A stretch of 64,000 nucleotides of DNA, taken from assembly GCA_014898415.1 (NCBI GenBank), contig RCTD01000014.1, positions 806,001 through 870,000 of the forward strand. The letters are read 5' to 3'. The DNA comes from Stromatinia cepivora. Its lineage: Eukaryota; Ascomycota; Leotiomycetes; Helotiales; Sclerotiniaceae. Below the pieces are notes generated by a model. That model saw only the letters and a list, made by a program, of their open reading frames with translations. It had not been told where the DNA came from and made no database searches. Position 1 is the stretch's first letter. Each line of letters opens with the position of its first letter. Position numbers and translations under genes: made by a program. This document shows, in pieces, positions 13,676 to 23,429 of the stretch.

Positions 13676-14299
13676 AATAATATATATATATACAATCACA
13701 AAAGAATCGAAAACCTTTATAAATTCGAAGGAATTTGATTATATATATATATAGCCCGAACTTTATACAATAAACAAGCTACCATCATTAAGATAATATG
13801 AAAACAATATATTTCAAAAACTTATATCTATAATTATTTCAAAAATCATATAAAAGAGAAGTTTGAATATAGAATAGAATAAAATATAATATCATTCCTA
13901 TCGATTTTGTTCAATTTGATTGATTAATTTGATCGATTTCGGAATTGACCATATTAACCATCCATTATCACTATACTATAATTCAATCTCCTTCCCTTTT
14001 CTATTAAAACTTTTTCCTTTCAGAAATTCCCTAAATTAAGAAGAATATGAATCAATATTAATTTAACCAATTGATAAACGATTTAATCGATTTGATTAAT
14101 TCATTTGTTATTTTGATTAATTTGGTCAATTATTTTGATTAATTTGATCAATTTGCAATAAATTGATCAAATCAACCAAAATGATCAATCTAATTGATTT
14201 AAAGCTTATAAACCTTTACAAAACCTGGTTTCCGATGAAATAGTAATGGAATAAAAGAATAAAATATTTGAGGATAAGCTTTTCCAAAAGGGGAGATAA
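13676..14299 (+). promoter_or_regulatory. V1 3' untranslated region with TTGATCAA-type palindrome cluster and polypurine tract
   Basis: Between the chromodomain ORF and the LTR lies about 620 bp without coding signal. From about 13900 to 14205 it is packed with variants of TTGATCAA, TTGATTAA and TTGGTCAA. The same cluster occurs in V2 at about 22755-23080. A purine run ending GGGGAGATAA (14286-14299) directly abuts the LTR and is the polypurine tract that primes plus-strand synthesis. Confidence 0.7.
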
Positions 14300-14581
14300 T
14301 ATCACAAATCGTAAATTATAGAAGGCTAATTATATAATACTCTTTATTTTCTATATCAATTTATAAATTGATTATTTGTATATATATATTACGAATTATA
14401 TAATTTAATATAGTAAAATAGTAATTTTAATAATATATATATACAATTCTACAATCTACGAATAGATATTTGTGTATATATATCTAGTTGCTTTTTACGA
14501 GTCATAATTCTTTAATTGTAGATTCTAAGGAACATAATTAACCCTGTTTATTCAGCTTTACTACGGCTCTTGTGCGTCACA
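14300..14581 (+). repeat. 3' LTR of Gypsy V1 (282 bp)
   Basis: Starts TATCACAAATCG (ancestral TGTCACGAATCG, seen intact in V2) and ends TTGTGCGTCACA. It has the same length as both V2 LTRs. The left (inner) end is heavily mutated, while the right (outer) end keeps a G+C-rich stretch. Confidence 0.94.
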
Positions 14582-14913
14582 TTTATTAGCTTCTCGGGAA
14601 CGAAGCCCTGAAAGGAAGGCTCTATTATAATTGTTAAAAGAATATTATTAATAAAATTAGAAATCTTTATAAGAAATCGATTTTATTATTAAAAACAAAT
14701 ATACAATCGGCGGTTTATTATCAATTGATTAGAAAACTCTATAAAATCTCTGTATTTATTAAACTCTAATATATAATCGACAATTCGTTATCGTTCTGAT
14801 ATTGCTTTTTATTGGACTTAAAAGAAAAAGGTTCTTCTAGTTAGAAAAGGATAATGAAAAGTTTTATAGCTGTTTTAGGACTAATTGATTCTTTGCCATT
14901 TGTGATTCTGATA
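14582..14913 (+). repeat. element X: 3' end with PPT and 3' LTR (291 bp)
   Basis: The LTR at 14623-14913 matches the X LTRs at 16983-17273 and 21279-21569 over its full 291 bp. The 42 bp before it include a purine run (GAAAGGAAGG, about 14610-14619) of the kind that precedes a 3' LTR. The left end of the LTR is strongly mutated and the right end is spared, as in other 3' LTRs here. V1 is inserted just upstream of this remnant. The superfamily of X is not shown by the window. Confidence 0.8.
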
Positions 14914-15365
14914 TATATTCGAAATCATTTATTCGAATCAAAAAGCATCTATTCAAAAGAACTTCAATTATTTCGAGATAACTCATTATTATTCATTGAT
15001 TATAAATTAAAAGTCAAATATTAATTATTCTCAGAACTATCAAATTTAAACTTTACTTTACAATTCAACAAATCAAAATACAGATTTCATATATTCTATA
15101 AATTCCTAAATAGCAAATCAAAAATTATACAAAATGTTCAATTTAAAACCAAAATAAATACAAATATCAATTTAATCGAAATTGAAATTCGATATATCAA
15201 TGAATTCAAGAATATTAATAAGGATATAATAAATTATTTAAACTTTATTCAAATTAGATATATACAAAACTTTAAATCGAATAAAATAAACAAAAACTAA
15301 TATTTTTAAGATTCGAAATCAAAATCAACAATAATTTGAAATTATGGAATTTCAATATTCAAAAG
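14914..15365. other. unassigned AT-rich stretch between X LTR and Copia B
   Basis: About 450 bp with no LTR edge, domain or tandem repeat that I can recognise. It may be the old target DNA into which X and Copia B inserted, or a piece of another decayed element. Confidence 0.5.
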
Positions 15366-15790
15366 TGTTGAAGGTCACGTATTTGAAGGTGATAAACCTT
15401 ATAATTTGGAAGTAGTGGCTCGAAGACTATAATGGAATAAGCAATTATAAAGTTATAATAATAATATAGAGTTGTATAGAGGTATTGTATTGTATACAAC
15501 TAATAATACTAAATAATATTCGGATTCAGATTCTTTTTCTTCAATATTGAAGGTATAGCCTTCCTATATGCCCTTTTCGAATTCTTTTATATATCAATAC
15601 CTTATTCTTATTCGTCGATTTGAATAAAGGTTCATCATTCTAATTATCTTGATTAATATCATAAAGATTCTTTATTCGAATACCCCTGGTATTCGACTAA
15701 TTAGGTTTCTTTATTTGAATACCCCTGTATCGATGATTTCGATCGTAGTACGAATAATATCATATAATCGTAGTACGAATCATATAATTA
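15366..15790 (+). repeat. Copia B 5' LTR (right end uncertain) with internal short tandem repeats
   Basis: The left edge TGTTGAAGGTCACG is well preserved, as expected for an outer 5' end. There is no second copy in the window, so the right edge near 15790 is a guess. Two repeat pairs lie at its end: a 21-bp unit containing TCGAATACCCCTG at about 15662-15685 and 15707-15729, and a unit of about 24 bp beginning CGTAGTACGAAT occurring two to three times at 15745-15810. Confidence 0.6.
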
Positions 15791-16865
15791 TAGTATTAAT
15801 AATATTATATAAATTCGAATATAATATTTGAAGATTTATAATGATTTATGAATTTTATATTAAAGAATATAAAGAAAATATGAAATTTCTTTCAATTTAT
15901 AGAAATATTATTATTTTATTATAAAGAGATATTTTTCTTAAAAATATTAATTCCATTTTTTAATAAATATTTTTAAGTATTTAAAATGATATTTATTAAA
16001 ATACAACAGAATTAATATATTTTCAATTATTAAATAAAATCTATATTATTAAATTTATTCGAATCCGAATTTATTGAAGATTATATTTTAATTCGAAGTT
16101 TATTGGAAGAAATTCAATAAATCAATAATACTAATTTTATATTAAAATTATATATTTATAAAAAACTTGAATATAAATATATTCGATAAGAAAGTAAACT
16201 AATATTAAATTGGATGAATATAATTCAATACAAAATCAAAAATATAAATCAATGAATTTCATTCAAAATCTTTCGAACAATCGAATATTATTTCGAAAAC
16301 CTTATATTAATTATATATATATTCTATATTGAATTATACTATATTAAAAGTTCGAATAATGATATAAATCGAATTATTAGTTATACTAAAGCTATATTCA
16401 ATTATATATTCGAGTGTATAGAATTTCAAGGTTATAAAGACTTTATATATAAAGTTTATAATATATTAAATCAATATTGAACTGAAACCTTTAATATTCT
16501 ATTCGATTATTCAAGGAATATTATAAGTATATTTAATTAAACAAAATAAGTTATCATTCTTTAATAAAGAATAATTACTTATTCTATTTTTATAATTTAA
16601 TAATAAAATCAAATTATTATTATAAACATAGATCATTTAATCTATATCCTTAAGGTTAAACTTAATTGAATAAATAAAATTAGATCTCTAAAAGTTATAT
16701 TTGAATGATTTCGTTATCCATAAAGGATAATATAGTAATATATCTTATATAAAAATATTTTAATTTGTTTAAATTCAATATATATATATATATATAATAT
16801 ATTTGAAACTTAAATTAAAAGGTAACTGATCTATTAAAACAAAATATATAATAATAAATATTATT
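15791..16865 (+). other. Copia B leader region, nothing recognised
   Basis: Roughly 1.1 kb of very AT-rich sequence between the presumed LTR and the first readable gag sequence. No domain, inverted terminal repeat or LTR edge is visible. A 20-bp TA run lies at about 16780-16800. It is longer than a usual Copia leader, so an undetected decayed insertion is possible. Confidence 0.45.
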
Positions 16866-18315
16866 ATAAAATAAATTAAGGAGTAAAATTCGAAGGATTT
16901 ATTTTAAATGAACATCTTAATTATATAGAATGATTTAATAAAGCAAAATTATATTTAAAAATGAATGGTTTTATATCTTATATGTTACGGTTGCTAGAAG
17001 GATATTGCTAGTAAAATTAGGAAACTCTATAAGAAAGCAGTTTTATTATTAGAGACAAACGTATAATCGGCGGTATATCGTTGTTCGATTAGAAAACTTT
17101 GCAAAATCTCTATATTATTAAATTCTAGTATATAATTGATAGTTTATTATCATTTCGATATCATTCTTTATTGGATTTAAAAAAAAAAGATTCTCTTAAA
17201 TAGAAAAAGAATAATGAAAAGTTTTACTGCTGTTTTAGGACTAATTGACTCTTTGCCATTTGTGACTCTGACATTATATTAATAATTCTGAAATATAATC
17301 TAAAAAATTATTTTATTTTAAATCAAATAGTATAGATCTTTTTATTAATAATGATTTTTATTTCAAATATAATAAAAAAGAAAAAGAATTTTATAAAAAT
17401 ATTAAAAGAGTATTAATTACTTTTAGATCTATTATAAATATTAATTTAATTGAAAGATTTAAAGAAGTTGATAAATCTAAAAATCTTTGGAATTCTATTA
17501 ATAAAATATATAGCAAATCTTTATTAGATTTAATAAATCGATATTTTAATCAATTGATAGAATCAAATTATTCAAATTTCAATAATATTAATGAATATAT
17601 AAATAATATTATATTAATATATATATATTTAAAAGATATAAAATATAAAATTCAAAAGTCTATTATAATTTGGATAATTTTTAATAGTTGAAGTAATTCA
17701 TTTGATTCTTTTAAATCAAGAAAAACAAAAGAAATATCAAAAGAATAAATATAAAAAAATTAATATTTAAAGAATTAAGAATGAAAAATTCAGTAGAAAT
17801 TAATAAGATTATTAAATTATTAAATACTATTCTAAATTGTATATATTGCAATAAAAAGAATCATTTAAAAAATAAATACTTTAAAAAGCATTCTGAATTT
17901 TAAAATAAAGATTATAATAAGAATAAAAATAATTCAAAAATTAATATAATATAGATCTGTAATAAAAAAAATAAAGAATTAAATGATTTTAGAAAAATTA
18001 ATAAAAAGTTTAAAAAATTCTTTAAATCTAAATATAAAACAGATAATAAGAAGGATAATAATAATAAAAATTACAAAAATATAAATTCTAAAGAAAGTTT
18101 TAATATAAAATATATAAATCAATTATTAATTAATTATTTTAAAAAGAATAATCCTGAATTTGATATAAATATAACAACTTTATTAATAAATCGAACAAAT
18201 AAATTTAAAAGTAATATAATTTTAGATTTAAAAGTAATAAAATATTATAGTTCTAATAAAGATTGATTTATTAATTATTTCGAATATAAAAAATCAAAAT
18301 TTGTTATAATAATAA
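16866..18315 (+). pseudogene. Copia B gag and protease start, split by solo X LTR
   Basis: Gag of a Copia element, which would form the particle shell. Readable text before the solo LTR is FNKAKLYLKMNGFISY (about 16935-16980). After it, the gag body includes LWNSINKIYSKSLLDL and FNNINEYINNI (17490-17610) and FKSRKTKEISKE (about 17705-17745). A zinc knuckle follows near 17838-17895, CIYCNKKNHLKNKYFKKH, with the last Cys now Tyr (ancestral CX2CX4HX4C). The protease start lies at about 18225-18310 (YYSSNKDWFINYFEYKKSKF pattern), where family members carry the catalytic DSG just before. Element Z interrupts it at 18315. Stops and the lost Cys indicate decay. Confidence 0.78.
16983..17273 (+). repeat. 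solo LTR of element X, TSD TTATA
   Basis: A 291-bp LTR, TGTTACGGTTGC... to ...TGACTCTGACA, with 5-bp duplicates TTATA at 16978-16982 and 17274-17278. It sits in Copia B gag. Both ends are spared and the middle is mutated, as expected when both ends are outer ends. Confidence 0.93.
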
Positions 18316-18506
18316 TGTGAGAATCATGACAAAGAATCGATTAATATTCGAATAACAATAGATTTGATTTTAGAATCAAGACTTTTCATTACTTTCTTCA
18401 ATCGTATTGAAGAATTCTCTATTTATATAAATAAAAACTCTTCAAATTAATATATAATTCAATTTATTTTTGATTAACCTTTGTTTTATAATTAAGATTC
18501 ATAATA
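18316..18506 (+). repeat. 5' LTR of Z (191 bp)
   Basis: Starts TGTGAGAATCATGACAAAG and ends GATTCATAATA. The right (inner) end is more mutated than the matching end of the 3' LTR, which reads GGTTCGTAACA. Confidence 0.93.
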
Positions 18507-18599
18507 AAACTCTTTTTTTCAAAACTTTCGTTTTCGAAAGCTTTTAATAATGAAATAAAACTATTTAAATTGAAATATTTAATCAAAACTAATATCATT

Positions 18600-18690
18600 T
18601 GATATTATATTATATACCTTTTCATAAAACCATCATAAATCCATTAATATTATATTATATATTTTTTCATAAAATTATTATAAATCTATC
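18600..18690 (+). repeat. two-copy 45-bp direct repeat in Z
   Basis: A unit beginning ATATTATATTATATACCTT and including TTCATAAAA occurs at about 18602-18645 and again at 18646-18690, with C-to-T differences. It lies in the 5' part of the Z interior. Confidence 0.7.
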
Positions 18691-18876
18691 AAAACTCTTT
18701 CAATTTTTTTTAAATTTTATTAACTTCTATAATAATGAAATTATAATATTTATATCTTCATTTTATAAAATTCAATATCTTTATTTCTTTGAAAACTCTT
18801 TAATATTATTTAAAAACCTTTATATATATATTCAATTTCAATCCATTTTTACTTCGATTTCGATACAATTTCGATA

Positions 18877-19215
18877 GATATATTTTCGATGAATATATTT
18901 TCGTTAGGTATACTTTTGATTCGGATTTGATAGGTTTTTGATAGGTATACTTTCGATTCGAATTCGGTAGGTTTTCGGTAGGTATATTTTCGATTCGGAT
19001 TTAGTAGGTTTTTGGTAGGTATATTTTCGATAGATATATTTTCAATTCGAATTTGATATACTTTTGTTAAATATGTTTTCGATTTGGATTTGGTAGATTT
19101 TCGATAGGTATACTTTCGATTCAGATTCAGTAGATTTTCGGTAGATATACTTTCGATAAATATACTTTCAATTCGAATTCGATATGCTTTTGTTAAATAT
19201 ACTTTCGATTCAATG
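18877..19215 (-). repeat. 37-bp minisatellite inside Z
   Basis: Tandem units of 37 bp on the plus strand begin GGTATACTTT(T/C)GATTCG and end TTTTCGGTA or TTTTTGATA. At least four near-complete units alternate with longer variants of about 88 bp that contain an extra CTTTTGTTAAATAT segment. On the minus strand the array is open for 153 codons (18849-19310), giving a repetitive Lys/Arg/Tyr/Ser-rich peptide with RKYTYRK and YQIRI motifs. The 37-bp unit is not a multiple of three, so the open frame may be chance. No protein family is recognised. Confidence 0.75.
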
Positions 19216-20034
19216 AATAGAAAATATTGATACCTTCTTTTTTGAATCGATATCCTCATCGATTTCAATGATTCTATAGATTCAGTAAATAATAAAAAGG
19301 GGGTTTTCAATTTGCTTTTTCTTTTGAAATTTGAAATATAAAATCTATTATCTTAGAAAAACATAAACTTTGCTTCTTTAGAATCTGAATTCCTGAAAAT
19401 GAAAAAATGAAAAATGATTAATTGTTAAAAGCAAATCACATATTCATCAATATATCGATTCAAATTTGTATCAAAATGATATCTCCAATATAAATACTAT
19501 TTCGTCTTTAATTAATATACTAACTTTCCAATATAGATCTAATTATTTGTAATTAATTTTCACTAATGATTCTTTAAAATTATATAAGAGTTAATTTTAT
19601 CCCTCCTTTTAAAAAAAAACTAGTATTCTATTAAAGAGAAGAAATTTCAAGTGTTTTATCATGGTCCTATTTGAAAATAGAAATACAATTATTATTATAT
19701 TTGAATTTGTTTATTATATTCTTCAAGAATAATATTAAAAGTTTTATAATAATCTCAATTTCAATATCTTCAACTTCAATATCTTCAATTTCAATATTTT
19801 CAATCTTTTCAACAATTTTTATATTCAAAATTCTTCAATCTTTCAATAAGATCCTAAAGGTTTTTTATATATTTTTCGTTTTTTCGTTCTTTTATTTGAA
19901 TAATTTATATAATTTAAGGATTCGTTTTCGAATTTCATAAAATAGAATAAGATTTGATTTATATATTATATTTATATTTTTCGAATAAATCTTTTCAATT
20001 TCTTTTTCTTATCTTTTTGATTTTCTTAATTCAA

Positions 20035-20205
20035 AAGTTTTTCGTAGTATTTTTGATAGGTTTTCGATAATATTCCGAAGGATTTTCGAAAGCTCATTTC
20101 TAGATCAAATTCATATATATTTTGAAGATAAATTTCGAAGATGAATTTTGAAGGTTTTCGATAATATTCCGAAGGGTTTTCGAAACCTCTTATAAATCAA
20201 AAAAT
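20035..20205 (+). repeat. direct repeat near the 3' end of Z
   Basis: The phrase TTTTCGATAATATTCCGAAGG followed by TTTTCGAAA occurs at about 20061-20090 and 20155-20184, with short GAAGAT-type repeats between. Its role is unknown. Confidence 0.65.
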
Positions 20206-20259
20206 GAGATTATTCCCAAATTAACCAACGAATTGCTCTCAAGGGTGAATGAAAAGAAT

Positions 20260-20450
20260 TGTAAGAATTATAGCAAAGAATCGACTAATATTCGAATAAC
20301 AATAGGTTTGGTTTTAGAATCAAAACTTTTCATTATTTTCTTCAATCGTATTGAAGAATTCTCTATTTATATAGATGAAAACTCTTCAAACTAGCATACA
20401 ATTCGGCCCGTTTTTGACTAGTCTTCGTTTCATAGTTAAGGTTCGTAACA
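20260..20450 (+). repeat. 3' LTR of Z (191 bp)
   Basis: Starts TGTAAGAATTATAGCAAAG and ends GGTTCGTAACA. The outer right half keeps a G+C-rich block (CGGCCCG near 20405) that is mutated in the 5' LTR copy. Confidence 0.93.
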
Positions 20451-21278
20451 AATAAATGATAAAGATATTTTTATAAAAGAAATAAATGATATTTCTATAA
20501 TAATTAATAATAAAAAGGTTTTATTTAGAAAAATAAAATATATATTTATTTTAAAATTAATTTGAATTAATACAAAAGAAACTACAAAAAAAAGATGAAT
20601 TAATTTTATAATACCTTTTGGAAATATATTTAATTTTAATTATAAATTATTAAATATAACAATAATAACAAAGTGAATAGAAAATACATTCTATTTAAAT
20701 TGTAATATTAATTATAAATTCTTATTAAAATATAATTCTGATAAAATTTTTAATAATATTAATAATGAGAATTTAAATAAAAATAAGAGTGAAATTAATA
20801 ATCCGAATAATAATAATATGAATCAAAAAGAATTCAATTTATAATATAAATACTTAGATTATATCAATAAAGATTATATTATAAAATCATTCAAAATAAA
20901 AGATTTAAATATAAATATAAATAAATATAATAATTATTTATATAATAAAATGCATCAAAATATCATTAAGAAATTATTTAATTTAAATTTAAATAAATTT
21001 GATAAGATAAATATTGATATATATGGATCTTTAATAATTGATTTAAGAAAAGAAAAATATATAATAATCTTTATAAATTAAACAATAAAAATTATATAGG
21101 TATATTCTATTAAATTTAAATTTAATACTTTTAATATATTAAAAGATTTTCATTATTTAATATTAAAACAATTTAATATAAAGATCAAAATAATCAAAAT
21201 AAATAATATTTTTGAATTTAAATCAAATAAATGGGAATTGTTTGTTAAATCAAAAGAGATGATAATGGAATATATAAA
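20451..21278 (+). pseudogene. Copia B protease-integrase remnant, truncated
   Basis: This continues Copia B after Z. The first part (about 20460-20600) is the end of protease, reading DIFIKEINDISIIINNKK and then YIFILKLI. An Asn-rich spacer lies at about 20690-20870. The integrase zinc region is near 20940-20990 (YNKMHQNIIKKLFNLNL). The core is at about 21000-21278, with DKINIDIYGSLIIDLRKE (first catalytic Asp context) and FHYLILKQFNIKIKI. The second catalytic region reads INNIFEFKSNKW, where family members have Asp. The gene ends mid-domain at 21278, against the X LTR. Several TAA codons interrupt it. Confidence 0.8.
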
Positions 21279-21569
21279 TGTTACGGTTGCTAGAAGGATA
21301 TTGCTAGTAAAGTTAGGAAACTCTACAAGAAGCGATTTCATTGTTAAAGACAAATGAATCATCAATAGTACATTATTATTCGATTAGAAAACTCTATAAA
21401 ATCTTTGTATTTATTAAATTCTAATATATAATCAATAGTTTATTATTGTTCCGATATTATTTTTTATTGGATTTGGGACGGAGGGATTTTCTTGGATAGG
21501 GGAAGAATAATGAAAAGTTTTATTATTATTTTAGGATTAATTGATTCTTTATTATTTATAATCTTTATA
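21279..21569 (+). repeat. 5' LTR of an element X copy (291 bp)
   Basis: A full-length X LTR inserted in Copia B integrase. Its left end (TGTTACGGTTGC) is intact, while its right end is strongly mutated (ATAATCTTTATA for GTGACTCTGACA). By the polarity seen in complete elements this makes it a 5' LTR with internal sequence to its right. The flanks ATAAA (21274-21278) and ATTCT (after 21569) do not match, so it is not a solo LTR. Confidence 0.8.
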
Positions 21570-22045
21570 ATTCTTTTTATTTTATTTTTAAAAATAATTT
21601 ATTAATTAATTATTATTAATATCTCTTTAAATAATTATAATGAAAATAAAAAGTATTTTAGATTTTTTGATTAATTCAAATGCTTCTTAAAATCAAAAGA
21701 AAAATATATTAAGGATTCCGAATAATAACGAAAACAAAATATCGATATCGAATCATCAATTCATTATATAATTTGAAATAAAATTAAATATAAAGATTCA
21801 AAAATATATAAAAAGAGTTTGAAATCTTCAAATTGAAAAATCAATAATAAATCGAAAAGACTTTTGTTTGTTTTATATAAAAAAGAATAATTAATTTATT
21901 GATAATAATCATCAATAATAAAAAAATAATATTTAATTCTATTCTAATTCTTTAAGAAAGATTTCCGAAATTTTAAAAACTTTTATTTTATAAAGGTTCT
22001 ATTATTATAGAAACAAAGAATTTTTTTTTCAAATTGAATTTATAT
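21570..22045 (+). other. presumed 5' internal region of element X
   Basis: About 480 bp with no recognised domain. It directly follows a 5'-type X LTR and is cut by W2 at 22045/22046. The continuation after W2 would be 51526-51881. I see no convincing ORF or primer-binding site in it. Confidence 0.5.
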
Positions 22046-22337
22046 TGTGAAAGAGGTAGGTCGAGATACATGCGTCCCGATAGTACATTACGAAAGGAAA
22101 TGGGAATTGGAATTGATCAGATTATATTGTAAAGATTTCAAGTAGTAAAACTAATAGATTTAAATAATAATTTGGATTATGTATAAATAAAATATAAAAA
22201 GATTAATAGAAAAATGATTGATTTTTTTTAAGGAGAGGGGAACAAAGTCTTCTCTTATATTTAATTACAAAGAATTATATGATTATATAGTTACGAATTA
22301 ATTATATATTAGATTTTGATATTCTAATTTTTTTATA
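22046..22337 (-). repeat. 3' LTR of Gypsy W2 (292 bp)
   Basis: On the plus strand it starts TGTGAAAGAGGTAGG, with its outer 80 bp well preserved, and ends in a mutated TTTTTTTATA. A pyrimidine run CCTTTTTCCTTCCC (22338-22351) is the polypurine tract on the element strand. Confidence 0.93.
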
Positions 22338-22386
22338 CCTTTTTCCTTCCCGAAATATATATTCTATTTAACTTTAGAACAACTAC

Positions 22387-22668
22387 TGTGACGCACAAGA
22401 GCTGTAGTAGAGCTGAATAAATAGGGTCAATTATGTTCTTTAGAATCTACAACTGAAGAACTATAATTCGTAAAAAGCGATTAGATATATATATACAAAT
22501 ACCCATTTATAGGCTGCAGGATTGTATATATATATTATTAGGATTACCATTTTACTATATTAAATCGTATGATTCGTAATGTATACATACAAATGATCAG
22601 CTTATAAATTGATATAAAAAATAAAAGATATTATATGATTAACCTTCTGTGATTCACGATTCATAATA
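22387..22668 (-). repeat. 3' LTR of V2
   Basis: On the plus strand it starts TGTGACGCACAAGAGC (outer, intact) and ends GATTCATAATA (inner, mutated). The adjoining CTACCCCCTCTTTC (22669-22682) is the polypurine tract on the minus strand. Confidence 0.94.
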
Positions 22669-22754
22669 CTACCCCCTCTTTCGGAAAAACTCGCCCTTGA
22701 ATGTTTCATTTCTTTGTTCCATTACTATTTTATCGGAAATCAGGTTTTGTGAAG

Positions 22755-23080
22755 GTTTATAAGCTTTAAATCAATTAGATTGATCATTTTGATTGATTTG
22801 ATCAATTTACTGGAAATTGATCAAATTGATCAAAATTATCGACCAAATTGATCAAAATGATGAATGAATTGACCAAATCGATCAAATTATTCATCAATTA
22901 ATTAAATTAATATTGATTTGTATTCTTCTTGATTTAAAAAACTTTTGAAAAAAAAAAGTTTCAATAAAAAAGGAAAGGAAATTGAATTATAATATAATGA
23001 TGATGGGTGGTTAATATAATTAATTTCGAAATCGATTAAGTTAATCGACCAAATTGATCAAATCAATCAAATTGAACGAA
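22755..23080 (-). promoter_or_regulatory. TTGATCAA-type palindrome cluster in V2 3' UTR
   Basis: A dense cluster of TTGATCAA and one-base variants, equivalent to that at 13900-14205 in V1. The pattern survives in two independently mutated copies. It lies between the chromodomain ORF and the polypurine tract. Confidence 0.65.
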
Positions 23081-23429
23081 ATCGATAGGGATAATGTTAT
23101 ATTTCGTTCTTATTATATTCAAGCTTCCTTTTGTATGATTTTTGAAATGATTATAGATATAAGTTTTTTGAAATATATTGCTTTTGTATTGTCTTGGTAG
23201 TGGTAGTTTGTTTATTATATAAAGCTCAGATTATGTATGTATACAATCAAATTCCCTTGAATTTGTATAGATTTTCGATCCTTTTACGATTGTATATATA
23301 TATATCATTATAAAATCATAACATTTAGTTTGCTGAATTGAAGAATACTTTTCTTTCCCTTGGTTTTATAAATGAATTATTATTTATATAATTATAATTA
23401 TTCTTTTTGTTCTTATAGAACTTTATCTA

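Larger units (their letters stand above)
6668..14581 (+). mobile_element. Gypsy chromovirus V1, 3' part, split by Copia A3
   Basis: This Ty3/Gypsy element is interrupted by A2 on the left and by A3 at 7055-12531. Integrase reads through from 6668-7054 directly into 12532 when A3 and one TATTG copy are removed, and minus-strand V2 shows the same sequence uninterrupted. V1 ends with a 282-bp LTR at 14300-14581. The five bases after it (TTTAT, 14582-14586) are the right-hand candidate TSD; the left copy is out of the window. Confidence 0.9.
18316..20450 (+). mobile_element. non-autonomous LTR retrotransposon Z (2,135 bp), TSD AATAA
   Basis: Two 191-bp direct LTRs (18316-18506 and 20260-20450) bound a 1.75-kb interior without any gag or pol domain. 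The 5-bp duplicates AATAA lie at 18311-18315 and 20451-20455, and Copia B coding sequence continues across. A purine tract (AAGGGTGAATGAAAAGAAT, 20241-20259) touches the 3' LTR. The interior carries a minisatellite and other short direct repeats. Its size and lack of coding fit a LARD/TRIM-like element mobilised in trans; the helper is unknown. Confidence 0.92.
15366..21278 (+). mobile_element. Copia family B element, truncated and broken by X LTR and Z
   Basis: This Copia element is distinct from families A and Y. It begins with an LTR-like edge at 15366 (TGTTGAAGGTCACG) and passes through gag and a zinc knuckle, protease, and the integrase N-terminal part. It is interrupted by a solo X LTR (16983-17273) and by element Z (18316-20450); both insertions leave clean 5-bp duplicates and the reading continues on each side. 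The coding sequence stops abruptly inside integrase at 21278, where an X 5' LTR begins. RT, RNase H and the 3' LTR are not in the window. Confidence 0.8.

Noticed and set aside
15785..15815. tRNA-Met primer-binding site (TAGTATTAATAAT resembling TGGTATCAGAGCC) after the Copia B LTR
   Set aside because: The stretch aligns better as a third copy of the CGTAGTACGAAT tandem unit, so the primer-binding reading is not supported.
18849..19310. 153-codon minus-strand ORF with repeated RKYTYRK/YQIRI motifs as a possible repeat-domain protein
   Set aside because: It lies on the antisense strand of a non-autonomous LTR element, over a 37-bp tandem array whose unit is not divisible by three. There is no family match, so I recorded the array as a repeat only.
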